This document shows positions 26,699 through 36,506 of a DNA stretch of 64,000 nucleotides, one piece after another; position 1 is the first letter of the stretch; every line of letters starts with the position of its first letter. A program made the translations under genes and the position numbers. Source of the DNA: Novipirellula caenicola (GTDB taxonomy: Bacteria; Planctomycetota; Planctomycetia; Pirellulales; Pirellulaceae). The notes below the pieces were generated by a model. The model was not told where the DNA came from. It saw nothing but the letters and a program-made list of their open reading frames with translations, and ran no database searches. The DNA is taken from assembly GCF_039545035.1 (NCBI RefSeq), contig NZ_BAABRO010000005.1, positions 310,001 to 374,000 of the forward strand, read 5' to 3'.

Positions 26699-28203
26699 AT
26701 GATAAACAAACTCGTTCTTCTAGCGCTGCTTCATGCGTGCGTGTTGACCACCGCGACGGTCGCCGGCGACGGCCCATCGAGCGGCCCAACTGGCGGCCAA
26801 TCCAGTGGCAACGCCTCGGGCACCCGTGCTGACGATTCACATATGCAGTGGTGGCGTGATGCTCGCTACGGCATGTTCATCCACTGGGGGCTCTATTCGA
26901 TCGCCGGCGGCGAATGGAAGGGCAAGGACTATGGGAAAGAGCAGGGCGGAGCCAGTGCGGAATGGTTGATGAACAGCGCCAAAATATCGGGCGAGGAATA
27001 CCGCTCGACGCTCGCTCCGCAATTCAACCCGACCGAATTTGATGCGAAACAGTGGGTTTCGATCGCCAAGGATGCAGGGATGAAGTACATCGTCATCACC
27101 TCCAAACACCATGACGGCTTTTGTTTGTTTGATACCGAGGCGACCGACTACAACGTCATGGACGCGACACCGTTTAAGCGTGATATCATCAAGGAGTTAT
27201 CGGAGGAATGCGCGAAGCAGGACCTACGCTTTGGTGTCTACTATTCCCAATTCAAAGATTGGTATCACCGCAGCCGAGGCAGGCAAAACCCCGGAACGAT
27301 GAGCAATGAGGAATACCTGGAACTGGTAGAAAAGAACCTCGATGAATTACTGTCAAACTATGGTGACATGGCTGTGCTTTGGTTTGATGTCGGCGGCAAC
27401 GACGTGATCGAGGCGAACGCACAAGGCGCACGCGTGCGTGAACTGCAACCGGATGCCGTGATCTGCAGCCGTCTGTACAGCCGCAGGGTGCCGGAGGACC
27501 AACGCAAGTACGCCGATTTTGAATCGCTTCCCGACCGCATGCTTCCCACAGAGCGGATGACCCAAGATTCCGAGACCTGCATGACCATGCGTCACAATTG
27601 GGGCTACGACCGGACCGACGACGCTTGGAAGTCCCCCAAGGACATCATTGAATTTTTGGCGTTGTGTGGTGCTCGCGGGGTGAATCTGCTGTTGAACGTG
27701 GGGCCGACCCCCGAGGGTACGTTGCTGCCCGAGGAGATCGAGCGTTTGCAGGCGGTCGGAAAATGGATGGAAGTGAACGGCGAGTCGATCTACGGCACCA
27801 CGTCATCACCGGTGGATTTTGATTTCTGGTGGGGTGCGATGACTCAAAAAGATCAAACCGTGTATCTACACGTGTTGGAGTGGAAGCCCGAAGGGATTGA
27901 ATTCAACGGCATCGTTGGCAAGCCTACGAAGGCTTACTTCTTGGCGGATCCAAATCGCGAGTCTCTGCCACTGTCCTACGACGCCGACGGTCACGTCACC
28001 AAGATCGAGGTGCCGCCGACGGCGCCGGACCTACGCAACACCGTGATCGCGGTGCAGTACGATGCCCCCGTGGTGGCGGATCCAAAGGCAGAGGGAAAAT
28101 ATCACTGGTATACCACGCGGAGTAAGCGACATACCGAGATTCGTCGAAACGCAAACGCGGGGCAACACGCCTTGCCCGAAGCCGTTACAGGAAAGGGACG
28201 TTA

Positions 28204-28204
<1 letters not shown>
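26699..28204 (+). CDS. Secreted GH29 alpha-L-fucosidase-like enzyme 2
   Basis: A 501-aa GH29 enzyme with signal peptide (KLVLLALLHACVLTTATVAG) followed by a Ser/Gly linker. Family blocks are complete: WWRDARYGMFIHWGLYSIAG, YIVITSKHHDGFCLFDTEAT, DLRFGVYYSQFKDWYHR, MAVLWFDVGGND with the nucleophile aspartate, and LCGARGVNLLLNVGPTPEGT, with a C-terminal beta-sandwich. It is the canonical one of the two GH29 proteins in the window, releasing alpha-L-fucose. The ATG at 26699 lies just after AGGAGTGAT; the stop codon TAA overlaps the next ATG by one base (TAATG), so translation of sulfatase 5 is coupled to it. Confidence 0.9.
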
Positions 28205-29754
<1,550 letters not shown>

Positions 29755-29768
29755 CAAAGACAACAACA

Positions 29769-31895
29769 ATGACATGCGTAATAAGAACAATCTTTCTGTT
29801 AGGCACGGCTAGCTTTTTGGTGGCCGCTGCGGCACAGGCACAAGAGCCTGTTTCGATCCAATCGCTTTTACACGAGATGGTTGACCGTGAATCGGTGGCT
29901 CGTTTTCCAGCGAAGAATTTCCGCTTGAAACAGCACAGCAGCTACAACCGAGCCTCCAAAACCCCCAAGGATGCGAAGGGTTGGTTCACGAACAAAGATT
30001 TCAACAACAATCCAGGCGACCGCAATTTTATCCGTCTCGAAGAGAATAACGGAAGGCAAGAGTGGGTGTTGATGGATCATCAGGGCCCCGGAGCGATCGT
30101 CCGCACATGGATGCCGTGGCGGAATGCCAACCAACCCGACACGGATATCCATATGCGTGTGTATCTCGACGGGGCTGACGAGCCCGCGTTGGAGGGCAAC
30201 ATGTTGGGCATGTTCGATGGCTCGGGCGTGATTCCTGCTCCGTTTGCTCATTCGTCGCTGCGTTCGGCGGTCAACTTTTTCCCGATTCCCTACGCGAAAA
30301 GCTGCAAGGTGACGACCGACAAGATGCCGTTCTTTTTCATCTTCACCTTTCGTGAATATGACGCGGGCACTCCGGTGGAAACCTTTACCATCGCGGACCT
30401 CGAGTCAAATAAAGAATTGACCGAGGAAACGGGCAAGCTGCTTTTGAATCCAGGTAATCGAGCGGATCAAGCGGTGCGAGCATCGGCCGACGAGAACGTC
30501 TTGACGACCTCCGCCACGATCAAGTCTCAAGACGAACAGTCGCTGGACCTTCCCTCGGGCACGGCCGCCGTGCGAGAGATTTCGGTAAAACTCGGCAGCT
30601 ACCAAACTCCGAGCGTCACTCGCCAAGTGGTCCTGAAGATCGAGTTTGATGGCAAGCAAACGGTTTGGTGCCCGATCGGCGATTTCTTTGGCTCGGGGAT
30701 CGGGTTGAACCCGGTGCAGGGCTGGTATCGTACGGTGAGCGAAGACGGGACGATGAGCTGCCGCTGGGTGATGCCCTATCAAAATGGCGGCAAGGTTTCA
30801 CTGTTGAACCTGAGCGGCGAGCCGGTTGATGCCGAGTTGGTCGTGAAAACCGGAGATTGGACTTGGGACGATCGTTCGATGTATTTCCACGCTGGTTGGC
30901 GAGGTCAGTATCCGGTACCGACCCGTCCGTTTTCGGATTGGAATTATGTCACGCTCGAGGGGCGTGGCGTGTATGTCGGCGACACCCTCACCGTGATGAA
31001 CCCGGTCGAAAAGTGGTGGGGCGAAGGCGATGAAAAAATCTGGGTCGATGGCGAAGACTTTCCGTCACTGTTCGGCACGGGAACCGAAGACTACTACGGC
31101 TACTCTTGGGGCGGCATCAGCACGGATTTCTATCAGCATCCCTTCCATGCACAGCCGCGCGCTCACAAATGGAACAAGGTGAGCCGCAAACCCGAGTCTC
31201 AAGCGGGTACGCGAAACACACTCGGCTACAGCGTAGAGACTCGCAGCCGGTCGCTCGATAAAATGCCTTTCCACCGTTCGCTGCAGCTGGATATGGAGAT
31301 CTGGCATTGGAGCGACGTGGAAATGGGTTATGGCGTCGGTGCGTATTGGTACGGCTTTGCCGACACGGCGTCCAATCGCAAACCGGAACCGCAACAAGTG
31401 CTTAATGTACCGCCGCTTCCGGATTTAGATGGCACGGAAGCTGATAGCTCGGCCAATGATTTCAAGGGAGCGGTCGAGTTCGAGGAGATGGAGATTGTTT
31501 CCAATCCGAAGCAACTGACCACGAAGCCTCAGAATCTGAAAAGTTACAAAGGAAACTGGAATGAAACAGACCATGTTCTATTTAAAGGCCTAGCGGTTGG
31601 CGATGTCGTGGAATTTCGCGTTCCTACATCCAGCCCTGTTGCTGAGCGGTTGACGCTGTATGCCACAAGATCCAAGGATTTTGGAATTCTTCGTTTTTCG
31701 GTCAATGGAAAGCCGGCGGGTTCGCAGGTCGATTTCTATGCCGGCAAACCGTCGCCATCCGCAGCGATCGAACTTGGCGTTTTCGACCCGGTCGACGGCA
31801 TCTATGTGCTGCGAGTCGAAGTGGTAGGCAAGAATCCGAAAAGCAGTGGCACTTTTTTCGGGCTCGATTGTGTAACACGACTCGAAGCGAAATAG
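29769..31895 (+). CDS. Secreted GH172 (DUF2961) enzyme
   Basis: A 708-aa protein with signal peptide (TIFLLGTASFLVAAAAQAQ). It has the DUF2961 double jelly-roll, now family GH172: DHQGPGAIVRTWMPWRNANQ, then GDEKIWVDGEDFPSLFGTGT and EDYYGYSWG. The two glutamates in VDGED and GTEDYY correspond to the catalytic pair described for GH172. Characterised members act on alpha-D-fructofuranosides, alpha-D-arabinofuranosides or similar furanosides and pyranosides, so the sugar cleaved here is open. A C-terminal domain (about 560-708) ending FFGLDCVTRLE looks like an extra beta-sandwich. It starts 15 bases after sulfatase 5 and precedes sulfatase 6 by 25 bases. Confidence 0.85.
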   Translation: MTCVIRTIFLLGTASFLVAAAAQAQEPVSIQSLLHEMVDRESVARFPAKNFRLKQHSSYNRASKTPKDAKGWFTNKDFNNNPGDRNFIRLEENNGRQEWVLMDHQGPGAIVRTWMPWRNANQPDTDIHMRVYLDGADEPALEGNMLGMFDGSGVIPAPFAHSSLRSAVNFFPIPYAKSCKVTTDKMPFFFIFTFREYDAGTPVETFTIADLESNKELTEETGKLLLNPGNRADQAVRASADENVLTTSATIKSQDEQSLDLPSGTAAVREISVKLGSYQTPSVTRQVVLKIEFDGKQTVWCPIGDFFGSGIGLNPVQGWYRTVSEDGTMSCRWVMPYQNGGKVSLLNLSGEPVDAELVVKTGDWTWDDRSMYFHAGWRGQYPVPTRPFSDWNYVTLEGRGVYVGDTLTVMNPVEKWWGEGDEKIWVDGEDFPSLFGTGTEDYYGYSWGGISTDFYQHPFHAQPRAHKWNKVSRKPESQAGTRNTLGYSVETRSRSLDKMPFHRSLQLDMEIWHWSDVEMGYGVGAYWYGFADTASNRKPEPQQVLNVPPLPDLDGTEADSSANDFKGAVEFEEMEIVSNPKQLTTKPQNLKSYKGNWNETDHVLFKGLAVGDVVEFRVPTSSPVAERLTLYATRSKDFGILRFSVNGKPAGSQVDFYAGKPSPSAAIELGVFDPVDGIYVLRVEVVGKNPKSSGTFFGLDCVTRLEAK

Positions 31896-31920
31896 AAAAG
31901 GACGGTAGGGGAGAGCGAAA

Positions 31921-33372
31921 ATGAAAACGCTGATCGCTTTTGCAATAATGTTGATGGGGTCAGCTGCCTGTGCCGAGTCACGCCCGAATATCATTGTCAT
32001 CATGGCAGACGACTTGGGTTATGCCGATGTCGGCTTTAACGGCTGCAGCGATATCCCAACACCCAACATCGACAGCTTGGCGGATGACGGCGCCCGGTTT
32101 TCATCCGGCTATGTGACCGGGCCGATGTGCGGACCTTCCCGCGCCGGTTTTATTACCGGGCAAATCCAGTCACGGTTTGGCTGGCACGGCAATCCCAACC
32201 AGCCGCTCAACCCAACCCATGGGCTACCCACCGGAATCAAGACGGTAGCTCACTGGATGCAGCAGCAGGGTTATGCGACCGGAGGTGTCGGCAAGTGGCA
32301 CATGGGAACGACCCACGACCAGCATCCCAACGCACTGGGGTTTGACGACTGGTACGGCTTCCTCAGCGGCGGCCGACTTTACTACCCGATGGATCATCCG
32401 TCGTACAACGGGAAGTACCTGAGGATGAAGAAGCCTTGGGGGATGCGGGATATGCATCACACGATGCCGATTATCCATAACCAACAGCCGCTACAGTGGG
32501 AGCAGTATCTGACACGGGAACTGACGGACTACGGCATTGGCTATATCGAAGAGAACCAAGGAAAGCCGTTCTTTCTATTTATGTCCTACAACGCGCCGCA
32601 CGAATATCTGGAGGCACCCGAGGAAACGATCGCAAAATTTCCTGCCAGCGAAATGACCAAGATTCCGGGAGTGAAGCCCCAAGCTCGTTCGATCTATGCC
32701 GCCATGGTCGATGAGATGGACCAGGGGATCGGAAAGCTGCTGGAAACCCTCGATCGATTGGAGCTCTCGCAAAACACCGTGGTCTGGTTCTTAAGCGACA
32801 ACGGCGGGATGAAACGCACGAGTGACAATCGACCTTTACGCGGCGCGAAATGGGACAGTTTTGAGGGCGGCCTGCGTGTTCCGATGGTGGTGCGTTGGCC
32901 CACCAAAGTGAAGCCGGGAACCGTCCTGGATCATCCGGTCACATCGCTGGACATCGGCGCCACCGCCATTGCGTTGGCCGGCGGCGATCTGTCAAAGACG
33001 CAGCTTGATGGTGCCGACATCACCGACTACATGACTGGACAAACCTCCGATGCTCCGCATGACGAATTGTTCTGGCGTACCGATCGCAAAGTAGGTCAGA
33101 AAAGTGGTGTCCTGCGAGTCGGCGACTTCAAGCTGATCGTTCAGAAAAACGAGGTCCAGCTCTTCAATTTGAAAGACGATCTTTCCGAAACGACGGATCT
33201 GTCCAAGTCGCAGCCCGAGCGAGTGCAAACGATGCTGAGGCGTTGGCAGGAATTGGATCAGCAGAGTAAACCTTCGTACTTCGAAAGCACGCAAAAGGGA
33301 AAAAACGCGTATCAGTATGCCGATTACCAATGGCTCAAAGGCACCCCGCACTACCGGGCAAGCGAGAATTAA
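31921..33372 (+). CDS. Secreted type I sulfatase 6
   Basis: A 483-aa sulfatase with a short signal peptide (LIAFAIMLMGSAACA) and GGGGAG before the ATG. Metal pair in IMADDLGYAD, formylglycine motif CGPSR (Cys70), GKWHMGTT (methionine in place of the usual leucine), YNAPHE and LSDNGG. The insert DDWYGFLSGGRLYYPMDHPS and the segment PLRGAKWDSFEGGLRVPMVV are typical of the subgroup. The C-terminus reads DFKLIVQKNEVQLFNLKDDL and ends with WLKGTPHYRASEN. It lies in the middle of the long same-strand run; the next sulfatase starts about 120 bases later. Confidence 0.9.
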   Translation: MKTLIAFAIMLMGSAACAESRPNIIVIMADDLGYADVGFNGCSDIPTPNIDSLADDGARFSSGYVTGPMCGPSRAGFITGQIQSRFGWHGNPNQPLNPTHGLPTGIKTVAHWMQQQGYATGGVGKWHMGTTHDQHPNALGFDDWYGFLSGGRLYYPMDHPSYNGKYLRMKKPWGMRDMHHTMPIIHNQQPLQWEQYLTRELTDYGIGYIEENQGKPFFLFMSYNAPHEYLEAPEETIAKFPASEMTKIPGVKPQARSIYAAMVDEMDQGIGKLLETLDRLELSQNTVVWFLSDNGGMKRTSDNRPLRGAKWDSFEGGLRVPMVVRWPTKVKPGTVLDHPVTSLDIGATAIALAGGDLSKTQLDGADITDYMTGQTSDAPHDELFWRTDRKVGQKSGVLRVGDFKLIVQKNEVQLFNLKDDLSETTDLSKSQPERVQTMLRRWQELDQQSKPSYFESTQKGKNAYQYADYQWLKGTPHYRASEN

Positions 33373-33491
33373 AATGGCCCCATGAAGCCGACTCGATCCT
33401 TATCCAAAGTTCCGCAGCACCCTCCATCTTGTTTACGCCACGCGTCCACTCACCGCGATCCCCCAACCTTGGAATCCCCCGTCTCATGATT

Positions 33492-35060
33492 ATGAAAACA
33501 CGATTCGCCCTTTTCACGCTTTGCCTTTCCTTGGTGCTGGCTGCCCCGGTTGACGGCGATGAACCGTCGCCGCCCAACGTGGTCTACATTCTTGCGGATG
33601 ACCTTGGGTATGGCGATTTGGGCTGCTACGGGGCAACCAAATTGCAGACACCGAATATCGATCGGCTGGCCGCGCAAGGCCGACGGTTTACCGATGCGCA
33701 TACCGCATCAGCGGTTTGCACGCCGTCTCGCTATGCGTTGTTGACCGGCGAGTATCCGTTTCGGGCGATGGACGGGAAAGGCGTATGGGGTCCCGCCCCG
33801 ATCCCATCGCCGCTGATCATCGACACCGAAACGCTCACCCTGGCCGATGTCTTCAAGAATCGTGGTTACGATACGGCGGTCGTGGGCAAATGGCATTTGG
33901 GTTTTGGCGAAACGGCTAACGATTGGCAAGAACCGCTGCGGCCGGGGCCGCTGGACCTTGGATTTGACTACTATTTCGGAGTGCCGATTGTGAACAGCGC
34001 TCCGCCTTACGTGTACGTCGAGAATGATCGCATCGTCGGTGGTGATCCCGATGATCCGTTGGTTTATCTTGGCAACAAGAGCAAGGGTGCCACGCCCATC
34101 ACAGAAATTCCGCCCGAAGCTGCCCAACGCACTCCCAATCGGTTCAGTGGGGCGGTGGAAGCCCACAAGCAATACAACGATTACGAAGTCGGAACCAAAT
34201 TGACCGAGAAGGCGGTCCAGTGGATTCAGGAACGCGACAAGAAGCCTTTCTTTCTGTACTTAGCGACCACCAATGTCCACCATCCCTTTACACCGGCCGA
34301 GCGATTTCAGGGAACCAGCCAAGCCGGGATTTACGGCGACTTTGTCCATGAACTTGACTGGATCGTGGGCGAGGTGATGAAGAGCCTCGAAGAGAGTGGT
34401 GTGGCGGACAATACGCTGGTGATCTTTACCAGTGATAACGGAGGCATGTTCAACCATGGTGGCCGTGCGGCCGCGGCACTGGGGCACAAGATCAACGGCG
34501 ATCTACTGGGTTCAAAATTTGGCGTTTGGGAAGGCGGACACCGTGTACCGCTGATTGCTTGGTGGCCGGGAAAAATCGAAGCCGGCAGTGTATCGGACCA
34601 ATTGCTTTGCAACCTCGACATATTGGCGTCAATGGCGGCGCTGACGGGAACTCAACTGAGTGCGGCTGAGCAAAAGGATAGTATCAATATGCTTCCCGCG
34701 ATCCTTGGCAATCCAGACCAACCGCTACGCAGCGAATTGATTCTGGCTCCGTATAAAGCGTCGCATTTGTCATTGCGAAAGGGCAAGTGGATGTACATTC
34801 CGGCACGAAGCGATGGCGGATTTACCGGATCAAAGCCCCACCAACACGCTTGGGGTGGCGCCGCGGTTGCGAAGCTGGTCCACACCCCCAATAGCGATAT
34901 TGAAAACGGCAAGATCAAAAAGGATGCCCCTGCCGCACAGCTGTACGATCTTGAAGCCGATGTCAATCAAACAAAGAACCTCTACCGCGAGTCCCCTGAA
35001 ATCGTCCAGCAGATGCAGGATTCTCTCTCGAAATATCGCCCACAGAAGAAAACCAAATGA
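33492..35060 (+). CDS. Secreted type I sulfatase 7
   Basis: A 522-aa sulfatase. The ATG at 33492 (or 33486) begins a signal peptide (RFALFTLCLSLVLAAPVDG); the frame is open upstream to 33330 but overlaps sulfatase 6 and makes no signal-peptide sense. Metal pair in ILADDLGYGD, formylglycine motif CTPSR (Cys76), GKWHLGFG, NVHHPF and TSDNGG. The long insertion LDLGFDYYFGVPIVNSAPPY with YVENDRIVG pairs it with sulfatase 5. Its TGA overlaps the next ATG (ATGA at 35057-35060), so sulfatase 8 is translationally coupled. Confidence 0.9.
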   Translation: MKTRFALFTLCLSLVLAAPVDGDEPSPPNVVYILADDLGYGDLGCYGATKLQTPNIDRLAAQGRRFTDAHTASAVCTPSRYALLTGEYPFRAMDGKGVWGPAPIPSPLIIDTETLTLADVFKNRGYDTAVVGKWHLGFGETANDWQEPLRPGPLDLGFDYYFGVPIVNSAPPYVYVENDRIVGGDPDDPLVYLGNKSKGATPITEIPPEAAQRTPNRFSGAVEAHKQYNDYEVGTKLTEKAVQWIQERDKKPFFLYLATTNVHHPFTPAERFQGTSQAGIYGDFVHELDWIVGEVMKSLEESGVADNTLVIFTSDNGGMFNHGGRAAAALGHKINGDLLGSKFGVWEGGHRVPLIAWWPGKIEAGSVSDQLLCNLDILASMAALTGTQLSAAEQKDSINMLPAILGNPDQPLRSELILAPYKASHLSLRKGKWMYIPARSDGGFTGSKPHQHAWGGAAVAKLVHTPNSDIENGKIKKDAPAAQLYDLEADVNQTKNLYRESPEIVQQMQDSLSKYRPQKKTK

Positions 35061-36502
35061 ACGACCGAAACCTTATCTGCTTGATTGCCAGTCTCAGCCT
35101 AGTTGCAAGCTTCTGCTTTCGAGCAACTGCGGCGTTTGCAGCGCCATCGCCGCAGCCGAACATCGTCGTTATCTTTACCGACGACCAGGGCTATGCCGAT
35201 CTCAGCTGCTTTGGTGGCACGCACGTCAACACGCCGCGGATCGATCAAATGGCGGCCGACGGCTCGCGGTTGACCAATTTCTATATGGCGGCACCGCTAT
35301 GTACGCCGTCGCGGGCGGCGTTGATGACCGGATGCTATCCGCGCCGGATTGATATGGCGTACGGTTCTGACTTTGCCGTTTTATTGGCCGGCGACCGCAA
35401 GGGGTTGAATCCAGAAGAAGTGACAATCGCCGAGGTGCTCCGCGAGGCAGGATATGTCACCGGGATGTTTGGCAAGTGGCACCTCGGCGATCAGCCAGAA
35501 TTTCTGCCCACCCGTCAGGGCTTTGACGAATTCTTTGGGCTGCCCTACAGCCATGATATCCATCCGCAACATCCGCGGCAGGACCACTTCCAATTTCCTC
35601 CGCTGCCACTATTGGATGGGGAAACGGTTGTCGAGCAGGATCCCGACGCGGATTACTTGACCAAGCGGTTCACGCAGCGAGCGGTTCAATTTATCGAACA
35701 ACACAAGGACGAACCGTTCTTTTTGTATGTGCCGCACCCGCTGCCTCATGGTCCGTTGCATGTGTCGCCGCCGTTTATGAAGGATGCGCCGGATGCCGTC
35801 AAAGCGAAGTTGGCCAAGGAAGGGAAACGTGTCGATTACCGGACTCGCACCAAACTGTTTAAGTACGCGATCGATGAAATCGATTGGTCCGTCGGCCAGA
35901 TTCTTGATGCGATTAAAGCCAACGGACTCGATGAAAACACGCTCGTCATTTTCACAAGCGACAACGGCCCTGCGACGGGGAAAGCTCATCCGCTGCGAGG
36001 CAAGAAAGGCAGCACGTTCGAAGGCGGACCTCGTGTTCCGGCGGTGATTCGTTGGCCAGGCAAAATTCCGGCTGGTCGCGAGAACGATGAATTGATGACC
36101 GCGATGGATCTGCTGCCGACGTTTGCGGGGCTCGCCGGAGCCGAATTGCCAGCGGATCACATCATTGACGGCAAGGACATTTGGCCCGTTCTGACTGGCA
36201 ATGAAACGAGTCCACACGACACATTTTTCTACTATCGCGACAACGACTTGAAGGCCGTCCGATCGGGCAAGTGGAAGCTGCACTTAGCGCTGCCACAAGC
36301 CAACGGTGACAAGAGCCCACCGGCATCGGCGTTGTATGACCTGGAATCGGATATTGGCGAAAAGCGGAATGTCATCGCGGAACACCCCGAGGTGGTGTCG
36401 CGGCTTCGTGCGGCTGTCGAAGCCTTTGAAAAACGGTTAGCTGAAAACAGCCGGCCTGCGGCATTCGTGGACGCCCCCACACCACTGAAACGAGCGAAAT
36501 AA
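35057..36502 (+). CDS. Secreted type I sulfatase 8
   Basis: A 481-aa sulfatase whose ATG lies in the ATGA overlap with sulfatase 7. Signal peptide (LICLIASLSLVASFCFRATA), metal pair in IFTDDQGYAD, formylglycine motif CTPSR (Cys82), GKWHLGDQ, HPLPHGP and TSDNGP. The segment after the active site (RRIDMAYGSDFAVLLAGDRK and GLNPEEVTIAEVL) and the KGSTFEGGPRVPAVI motif are typical for arylsulfatase A-like members. C-terminal KAVRSGKWKLHL is conserved. The GH116 gene starts five bases after its stop codon, so the same transcript continues. Confidence 0.9.
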   Translation: MNDRNLICLIASLSLVASFCFRATAAFAAPSPQPNIVVIFTDDQGYADLSCFGGTHVNTPRIDQMAADGSRLTNFYMAAPLCTPSRAALMTGCYPRRIDMAYGSDFAVLLAGDRKGLNPEEVTIAEVLREAGYVTGMFGKWHLGDQPEFLPTRQGFDEFFGLPYSHDIHPQHPRQDHFQFPPLPLLDGETVVEQDPDADYLTKRFTQRAVQFIEQHKDEPFFLYVPHPLPHGPLHVSPPFMKDAPDAVKAKLAKEGKRVDYRTRTKLFKYAIDEIDWSVGQILDAIKANGLDENTLVIFTSDNGPATGKAHPLRGKKGSTFEGGPRVPAVIRWPGKIPAGRENDELMTAMDLLPTFAGLAGAELPADHIIDGKDIWPVLTGNETSPHDTFFYYRDNDLKAVRSGKWKLHLALPQANGDKSPPASALYDLESDIGEKRNVIAEHPEVVSRLRAAVEAFEKRLAENSRPAAFVDAPTPLKRAK

Positions 36503-36506
36503 CACC

